NCBI GenBank assembly: GCA_025464795.1
Contig: JAODNB010000040.1
Location: 1 to 10,944, forward strand
DNA length: 10,944 nt
DNA from: Frankiales bacterium
Lineage (GTDB): Bacteria; Actinomycetota; Actinomycetes; Mycobacteriales; SCTD01
Direction of reading: 5' to 3'
Notes under the pieces: model-generated
Databases searched by the model: none
Told to the model about the DNA's origin: nothing
The model's input: only the letters and a program-made list of their open reading frames with translations
Translations under genes and position numbers: made by a program
Part shown: positions 5,880 through 10,944 of the stretch, in pieces
Layout of the letters: the number at the start of each line of letters is the position of its first letter
Position numbering within the stretch: position 1 is the stretch's first letter

Positions 5880-8800
5880 CTAAAGGAGGGTGAGGACCTC
5901 GACCTCGAGGGTCCCCGTCAGGAGAGCTGTCAGGGCTGCCTCATCGGGAAGGTCGGTGTGCACCACCTCGCGACCGGTGCGGACGTAGAGGAACGACGCT
6001 GTGACGTGCTCCGCTGCAACACCGACGAGCCGGGCCCAGGCGAGGCGGTAGACCGCCAGCTGGACAGGGTCCGCCGACTCGCGCCCCGTCTTCCAGTCGA
6101 CGACCTGCCAATGACCGTTGCCGAGGTCGTAGACAGCGTCGATGCGTCCGCGCACGACGCGCCCCCCGAGCGGCAGTACGAAGGGGGCCTCGACGGCGTA
6201 CGGCTTGCGCCCGGCCCACTCCGACGACAGGAAGGCCTCCTGCAGCGCCGCCAGGTCGTCGTCGGTGCCGAGCTCGTCGTCCTCTGCCCCCGGCAGCTCG
6301 TCGGGGTCGAGCAGCGGACGGTCCTCGAACAGGGTCTCGACCCAGGCGTGGAAGCGCGTGCCCCGACGCGCGGCCGGGGCCGGGGGACGGGGCAGCGGCC
6401 GGGCCAGCTCGCGGGCGAAGCCGTCGGGGTCCTCCTTCAGGCGCATCAGCTGTGAGGCCGTGAGCGAGGTCGGCAGGCGGACCTCTCGTACGGCGGCGCG
6501 GGCGATGCGCTCCTCGTCGAGGAGCAGCGTGGCCTCCCGGTCGAGGCGGTCCAGCTCCTCCCGCTCCCAGGTGGTGAGCCCCTCGTCCTCCGGCAGGGGC
6601 CGTGACGCAGCCAGGGCGGCGAGGTCGGCGCGCACCAGCGCGGCGGCGGCCTGCCGGCGTTCCAGGGGATCTGCGAGGTAGGGGGTCGGCCAGACGAAGG
6701 TGGGTCGCTCGGTGAGCAGCGGGTTGTGCTCGTCCGTCGGCTTGTCGGTCCAGACGTCGACCTGGCCGTTCCCGTCCTCAGCGTGCTCCTTCAGCTCCTG
6801 CAGGAAAGGGGACGGCCCGCGGAGCTTCTTCTGGGTCGGTCCCCACCAGTGCGCGCTGCCGATGAGCAGACCGCGGGGCCGGGTGAAGGCGACGTAGCCG
6901 AGCCGGCGCTCCTCGCGCTCGAGGTGCTCGCGGCACTGGGTCTCGTAGGTCGCCACCGAGGGCTTGTCGAGCAGCGCGTCCAGGCAGGGCTGGTCCGCCA
7001 CGTCACCGCGCAACGGGCCGGGCAGGACCGCCGCCGTGGTGGTCCAGCGGCCCTTGAGCACGTCCGCGGGGAACACCCCCTTGGTGAGGTCAGGGCAGAC
7101 GACGACGTCCCACTCGAGGCCCTTCGCCTTGTGGGCGGTGAGCAGCTGCACGGCGTCGCTGCCTGAGGGCGCGACCCCGTCCAGGCCGCGCTCGTGCTCC
7201 TGCGCGGCCCGCAGGAAGGCCAGGAACGACGTCAGGGAGCTCTCGCCGTCGAGGTCGTGGAACTCCGCCACGACGTCGAGGAAGGACGACAGCGCTTCGC
7301 GCCGACGCGCGTCGACCGCCTCAGGGCTGGCAGACAGCTCGACGTCGAGACCGCTCACCTCGATGACGCGGTGGACGAGGTCGAGCAGCGGCTCGTCGCG
7401 GTGACCGCGCAGGTGACGCAGCTCGCGGCCGAGGGCGGTGATGCGGGTGATGCCCTCCTGGGACCAGCCGCGGTGGCCCGGCAGGTCGAGGACGTCGGAC
7501 AGCGCGACGACGTCGCAGGGGTCGATGCCGGCGACGGCCTCCTCGAGGGCCGTGTCGTCCACCTCGAGGTCCTCCGCGTCGATCTCGGGAGGCGGCTCCT
7601 CGTCGAGGTGCGGGTCGCGCACGCCGCTGACGAGCAGCTCCTTGCCCCGTCGTCCGAGCTGCGCCAGGTCGCGTACGCCCAGCCTCCAGCGGGGACCGGT
7701 CAGCAGGCGGAGCAGGGCCGCGTTCGCGGTCGGCTCCTCGACGACCTCGAGCGTCGCCACGACATCCGCCACCTCCGGCAGGGCCAGCAGGCCGCCGAGG
7801 CCGACCACCTCGACGGGGACGCCGCGAGCGACGAGAGCGCCGTGCAGGTCACCGAAGTCACGTCGCGCCCGGACCAGCACCGCGATCTCCTTCCACGGCG
7901 TGCCTGCTGCGTGCGCGGCCTCGACCTGATCGGCGACCCACGACACCTCCTGCGGCCAGGTCTCGTGCAAGGCGGCAACGACGCGGCCGAGCTCTGCCTT
8001 CGGCTGGGGAGCACTGAGCGCCGCGACGTCGTGCTTGCGCTGCAGGGCAGCAGACACCTTGTTGGCCAGGGCGAGCAGCCGACCACCACTGCGCTGGTTC
8101 ACCGACAGGCTGTAGGTCTTTGCCGGATCGCCTGAGGACAAGGGGAAGTGGGTCGGGAAGCCGTCGAGGTTGGCGACCGACGCACCACGCCAGCCGTAGA
8201 TCGCCTGGCAGGGGTCACCGACCGCCGTGACCGGGTGGCCTCCACCGAACAGGCCGGCGAGCATCCGGCGCTGAGCCACCGAGGTGTCCTGGTACTCGTC
8301 GAGCAGGACCACGTGAGCGGTGTCGCGCTCGAGCACACCTACCTCCGGCACGGTCTCGGCCAGCCGCGCGCCCAGAGCGACCTGATCACCGAAGTCGATC
8401 GCGTCGAGGTCGCGCTTCATGCCCCGGTAGGACATGACGAGCTGGGCGAGCTCGGCCCGCTGGCGCGAGCTCCGGGCGTACTTCTCGAGCGTGCCGCAGT
8501 GGGTGGTGTGTCCCTTGAGCTCGCCGCAGACCGCGAGGGCCTCCTCGACGTGCGCGAGCCACTGCCTGTCCCAGGCCAGCAGGTCCTCGGGGTCGATGAG
8601 GTGCTCCGACAGCTCGGCGTCCAGGGAGACGAGCTCACCGACGAGCATGGTCAGCGGGCGGGCGAGCTCGACGATGGGGCCGCGGTAGCGGCGGAGCGCC
8701 CGGGCCGCGAGCTGGTAGCGGGTCGCGTCCGCAAGCAGCCGAGATCGGGGCTCGACGCCGAGCCGCAGACCGTGCTCCGTGACGAGCCGACCGGCGAAGG

Positions 8801-9104
8801 CGTGGTAGGTCGACACCACGGGCTCGCCGTCGTCGATGGTGCGGATGCCGGCCTGGGCCAGGCTCTTGCGGATGCGACCGGCCAGCTCGGCGGCGGCCTT
8901 GTTCGTGAAGGTGAGGCCGAGCACGTTCTCCGGGAGCACCTGCTCCGTGGCAACCAGCCAGACGACGCGAGCCGCCATGACCGTCGTCTTGCCGGAGCCC
9001 GCCCCGGCGACGATGAGCCCCGGCTCCAGGTCGGCCGTGGCCGCCCGGAGCTGGTCGTCGGTGAACGGCACGCCGAGCAGCGTGGCGAGGTCCTGTGGCT
9101 TCAT
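5880..9104 (-). CDS. adnB: AdnB-like UvrD-family helicase-nuclease subunit
   Basis: A 1074-residue superfamily 1A DNA motor fused to a RecB-type PD-(D/E)XK nuclease, the second subunit of the actinobacterial AdnAB end-resection complex. Motor motifs are all present: Walker A AGAGSGKT (33-40, Lys39), motif Ia FTNKAA, motif II LLDEYQDTS (Asp269, Glu270), motif III AVGDPCQAIYGWRG, motif V TAHKAKGLEWD (656-666) and motif VI YVAFTRPR (737-744, Arg742 as finger). The nuclease near the C-terminus has GRIDAVYD (Asp989), VVDWKTG (Asp1003, Lys1005) and QLAVY (Gln1015, Tyr1019). It lacks the iron-sulfur cysteines seen in the partner. Length and the nuclease position ~70 residues from the end match mycobacterial AdnB. 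The ATG at 9104 starts just before the motor; the frame stays open 104 codons further upstream, but that lies over the adnA end. A GGGGA ~6 nt before the ATG is a weak ribosome site. The gap to adnA is 49 bases, so the two are likely cotranscribed. A lone UvrD/PcrA is excluded by the nuclease domain. Confidence 0.93.
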   Translation of the reverse strand: MKPQDLATLLGVPFTDDQLRAATADLEPGLIVAGAGSGKTTVMAARVVWLVATEQVLPENVLGLTFTNKAAAELAGRIRKSLAQAGIRTIDDGEPVVSTYHAFAGRLVTEHGLRLGVEPRSRLLADATRYQLAARALRRYRGPIVELARPLTMLVGELVSLDAELSEHLIDPEDLLAWDRQWLAHVEEALAVCGELKGHTTHCGTLEKYARSSRQRAELAQLVMSYRGMKRDLDAIDFGDQVALGARLAETVPEVGVLERDTAHVVLLDEYQDTSVAQRRMLAGLFGGGHPVTAVGDPCQAIYGWRGASVANLDGFPTHFPLSSGDPAKTYSLSVNQRSGGRLLALANKVSAALQRKHDVAALSAPQPKAELGRVVAALHETWPQEVSWVADQVEAAHAAGTPWKEIAVLVRARRDFGDLHGALVARGVPVEVVGLGGLLALPEVADVVATLEVVEEPTANAALLRLLTGPRWRLGVRDLAQLGRRGKELLVSGVRDPHLDEEPPPEIDAEDLEVDDTALEEAVAGIDPCDVVALSDVLDLPGHRGWSQEGITRITALGRELRHLRGHRDEPLLDLVHRVIEVSGLDVELSASPEAVDARRREALSSFLDVVAEFHDLDGESSLTSFLAFLRAAQEHERGLDGVAPSGSDAVQLLTAHKAKGLEWDVVVCPDLTKGVFPADVLKGRWTTTAAVLPGPLRGDVADQPCLDALLDKPSVATYETQCREHLEREERRLGYVAFTRPRGLLIGSAHWWGPTQKKLRGPSPFLQELKEHAEDGNGQVDVWTDKPTDEHNPLLTERPTFVWPTPYLADPLERRQAAAALVRADLAALAASRPLPEDEGLTTWEREELDRLDREATLLLDEERIARAAVREVRLPTSLTASQLMRLKEDPDGFARELARPLPRPPAPAARRGTRFHAWVETLFEDRPLLDPDELPGAEDDELGTDDDLAALQEAFLSSEWAGRKPYAVEAPFVLPLGGRVVRGRIDAVYDLGNGHWQVVDWKTGRESADPVQLAVYRLAWARLVGVAAEHVTASFLYVRTGREVVHTDLPDEAALTALLTGTLEVEVLTLL

Positions 9105-9117
9105 CCGGGGTCCCCGG
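9105..9117 (-). promoter_or_regulatory. GC-rich hairpin directly before the adnB start codon
   Basis: The 13 bases touching the ATG are an odd palindrome, CCGGGG and CCCCGG around one central base. In the mRNA this can fold into a 5-bp all-GC stem with a 3-nt loop, placing the only Shine-Dalgarno-like run (GGGGA) in the stem and loop. It may dampen independent initiation and make adnB translation depend on ribosomes finishing adnA. That role is inferred, not shown. Confidence 0.35.
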
Positions 9118-9153
9118 CGCGTCGTGAGCGAAGCGAGCGACGTGGTGGGGTGG

Positions 9154-10944
9154 TCACTCGACGACCTGGCGACCGTCGGGCTGTGCGGGACAGCAGCTGC
9201 GGAAGGCGCACCGGTCGCAGTGGTCCTGCGGCGTGGGTGGGAACGACTCGTGCAGCACGCGCTGCACCGCAGTCGCCAGCAGGTCGTCGACCCACCCGGG
9301 ACCGTCCGGGATCGGGGACTGCTGAGGCACCTTTGCGCCGTCGGGTCCGTCGAGCCGTAGGAACACCAGCTCGGCGCCGCCGACCTCTCGGTGCTGCTCG
9401 CCGAGAGCGCCCTCACGGACGGCGAGCTGGTAGGTGCCGAGCTGCGCGTGCGACTCGAGGTCCTTCCTGCCAGGGGCCGTCTTCCCGGTCTTGAGATCGA
9501 CCACGTGGACGCGCCCCTCCTCGTCGAGCTCGACCCGATCCATGAAGCCGCGGAGCTTCACCGGGACGCCCTCGACGTCGAGCGGGACCTCGAAGGGGAC
9601 CTCGGTGTCGATCAGGGTCCGTCCGCGCGGGGCGGCCTGCCAGACGAGGAACCGGCGCAGTGCTTCGCGTGCCTCGTCGTGCTGCTGCTCGGACTGCCAG
9701 GGCGCGTCGTAGGCGAGCTGCGCCCACACCTTGTCGAGCCGGGTCATGAGCACGTCGAGGTCCGGTGGAGTGACGCCCTTCGCCACCTCGTGGGCCAACG
9801 CGTGCAGGACGCCGCCGAAGCCCATCGCGGTGCTGGCCGGTGACGTCGCGTGCACCTCGTGCTCGAGGAACCACCGCAGCGGGCACTCGTCAAGACCCGC
9901 GAGCGAGGTGCCTGACAGCTTGATCGGCTCTCCCTCGGCGACCAGCGCCCGCTCGGACTCGGTGGTGTCGGCCAGTCCCCACCAGCGGTCCGGCACAGCC
10001 GACGGAGCGAGTGGCCGGCCGTCGTCGTCGACGCTCGCGCCCAGCCTCGCCAGCCGGCTCGCGGCCGCGCGACGCATGCCCTCACTGCTCCTCGGGTCGA
10101 CTGCCCGGCGCCTCAGCGTCGCGACCAGCGAGGGAAGCGACAGGGGTCTCGCGATCCGGTCCAGGTGCTCGGTGACCTCGATGCCGAGCTCACCGATCAG
10201 CCTGCTCGGGCGGTCCCCGTCGTCCTCAGGTGCGTCGACCGCGGTCACCACGAGCCGGCGTCGCGCTCGCGTCAGGGCGACGTAGAAAAGCCGGCGCTCG
10301 TCGGCCATCAGCGAGGCCCGGTCCGAGGGCTCGCGCAGCCCCTGGGCGTCGAGCCGCTCGCTCTCGAGCAGCGTGGACCGGCGGCGCAGATCGGGCCACA
10401 CCCCCTCCTGCACACCGCACACGATGACGACGTCCCACTCGAGGCCCTTGCTGCGGTGAGCGGTGAGCAGCCGCACGGCCTCACCGCGGACCCCGGTGTC
10501 GGCCAGGGAGTCGCCGGGGATCTGCTGCGCCTCAATCTCGTCGAGCAGCGCAGTGACCTTGCCGGCGCGTTTGTCCTGCGCCCGGCTGATCGTGGCGAAC
10601 AGCGCGACCACGGCATCGAGGTCCCGGTCGGCAGCACGTCCGCCGGCGCCGCCGGCCAGCGAGGCCGCCTCGAGGCGCTGCGGCCACGGGCTACCGGACC
10701 ACAGCTCCCAGAGAGCCGCCTCCGGGCCCTCGGCGAGCCTGGTGCGCGCCGCCTCCAGCAGCACAGCCAGGCGAGCGGCCGGCCGCGCCACCTGGGCGTC
10801 GAGCATCACGAGAGTCCGCGGGTCGGCGACGGCCTCGCGCAACAGCTCGGCGGACGGGGCGGGAAGTCGAGAGGGCGCATCGGGATCATGGGAGTTGGCG
10901 ATGCGGTCCAGCGCGCGCAGGTCGCGTCCCAGTCGCCGCAGCGC
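9154..10944 (-). CDS. adnA: AdnA-like helicase-nuclease subunit with Fe-S-type nuclease (N-terminal part outside window)
   Basis: The last 596 codons are visible, open to the right edge; mycobacterial AdnA is ~1050 residues, so the Walker A half is missing. The motor end shows motif V TAHRSKGLEWD (10432-10464) and motif VI YVALTRAR (10261-10284). A RecB-type nuclease domain follows: a FMDRVE strand with Asp at 9538-9540, then VVDLKTGK with Asp at 9496-9498 and Lys at 9490-9492, and a QLGTYQ motif. The catalytic Asp lies ~113 residues from the C-terminus, like AdnA. Four cysteines bracket the nuclease: one in DECPLRW (9883-9885) and a CxxCxxxxxC group (9217-9219, 9208-9210, 9190-9192), the [4Fe-4S] pattern of AddB/Cas4-type nucleases. 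Being upstream of the AdnB-like gene, it fits the adnA-adnB order. The pair resects double-strand breaks in place of RecBCD. An AddB-like or other UvrD-nuclease label is possible, but the neighbour makes AdnA much the best fit. Confidence 0.92.
   Translation of the reverse strand, partial: ALRRLGRDLRALDRIANSHDPDAPSRLPAPSAELLREAVADPRTLVMLDAQVARPAARLAVLLEAARTRLAEGPEAALWELWSGSPWPQRLEAASLAGGAGGRAADRDLDAVVALFATISRAQDKRAGKVTALLDEIEAQQIPGDSLADTGVRGEAVRLLTAHRSKGLEWDVVIVCGVQEGVWPDLRRRSTLLESERLDAQGLREPSDRASLMADERRLFYVALTRARRRLVVTAVDAPEDDGDRPSRLIGELGIEVTEHLDRIARPLSLPSLVATLRRRAVDPRSSEGMRRAAASRLARLGASVDDDGRPLAPSAVPDRWWGLADTTESERALVAEGEPIKLSGTSLAGLDECPLRWFLEHEVHATSPASTAMGFGGVLHALAHEVAKGVTPPDLDVLMTRLDKVWAQLAYDAPWQSEQQHDEAREALRRFLVWQAAPRGRTLIDTEVPFEVPLDVEGVPVKLRGFMDRVELDEEGRVHVVDLKTGKTAPGRKDLESHAQLGTYQLAVREGALGEQHREVGGAELVFLRLDGPDGAKVPQQSPIPDGPGWVDDLLATAVQRVLHESFPPTPQDHCDRCAFRSCCPAQPDGRQVVE

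Noticed and set aside
5866..5880. CCCGTCGGG symmetry after the adnB stop as an intrinsic terminator
   Set aside because: The stem is only four GC pairs around one base and there is no U-tract; too weak to call.
9118..9145. AGCGA-rich run (9127-9140) as a repeat element or terminator
   Set aside because: Only short imperfect AGCGA repeats and one 5-bp arm pair with a 13-nt loop. There is no T-run, no second copy was noticed in the window, and it is too short to call a repeat family.
9105..9416. N-terminal extension of AdnB by 104 codons
   Set aside because: The frame is open, but it runs over the conserved Fe-S end of AdnA. The encoded peptide is Ser/Arg/Thr-rich, and ATG 9104 already gives a normal AdnB N-terminus.
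8148..9494. A 448-codon plus-strand frame opposite adnB/adnA
   Set aside because: It lies opposite the conserved helicase motifs of adnB and the nuclease end of adnA; no domain and no promoter.
1..10944. Defence island, prophage, toxin-antitoxin or CRISPR content
   Set aside because: The helicase-nucleases are the housekeeping AdnAB type. No integrase, repeat array, methylase or restriction gene is present, and base composition looks even across the window.

Overview
The window is high-GC DNA from one chromosome, and everything in it fits a Gram-positive actinobacterium. The evidence is an adjacent pair of AdnA/AdnB-type motor-nucleases (the actinobacterial double-strand-break resection machine), a surface protein with an LAxTG-type class E sortase signal, several GTG starts, and starts that look leaderless (a TANNNT -10 hexamer 6-7 nt before the start codon). 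The genus cannot be fixed from the sequence; a Nocardioides- or Streptomyces-like relative is only a guess. No tRNA, rRNA, insertion sequence, CRISPR array or phage gene was seen. Packing is very tight: non-coding gaps are 22, 23, 27 and 49 bases, and the two convergent gene pairs overlap at their ends.

Layout, left to right. (1) 1-852, minus: N-terminal 284 codons of an M20 metallopeptidase (dipeptidase type), cut by the window edge. (2) 875-1702, plus: alpha/beta hydrolase of the epoxide hydrolase/haloalkane dehalogenase type. Genes 1 and 2 diverge from a 22-base gap holding two overlapping -10 hexamers back to back. (3) 1651-2103, minus: CYTH-domain protein, converging on gene 2 with a 52-base overlap. 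(4) 2127-2792, plus: GNAT acetyltransferase fused to a YbcJ-like S4 RNA-binding domain. Genes 3 and 4 diverge from a 23-base gap with the same back-to-back arrangement, here inside a perfect 14-bp palindrome. (5) 2781-5852, minus: exported 1023-residue Asp-box beta-propeller protein ending in LAATG, a membrane helix and RRR; it overlaps gene 4 tail to tail by 12 bases and has its own leaderless-type promoter. (6) 5880-9104, minus: AdnB-like helicase-nuclease, 1074 residues, complete. (7) 9154-10944, minus: C-terminal 596 residues of an AdnA-like helicase-nuclease with an iron-sulfur-type cysteine set.

How they fit together: genes 6 and 7 are almost certainly one operon whose products form the AdnAB heterodimer that unwinds and cuts DNA ends for recombination. 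Gene 5 follows on the same strand but probably starts its own transcript. Genes 1-4 share no obvious pathway. What links them is two divergent promoter pairs with nearly identical geometry (start codons 23 and 24 bp apart, both centred on a shared TA step), the most striking non-coding structure here. The most unusual protein is the GNAT-S4 fusion. I found no gene cluster that looks like a new multi-gene system.
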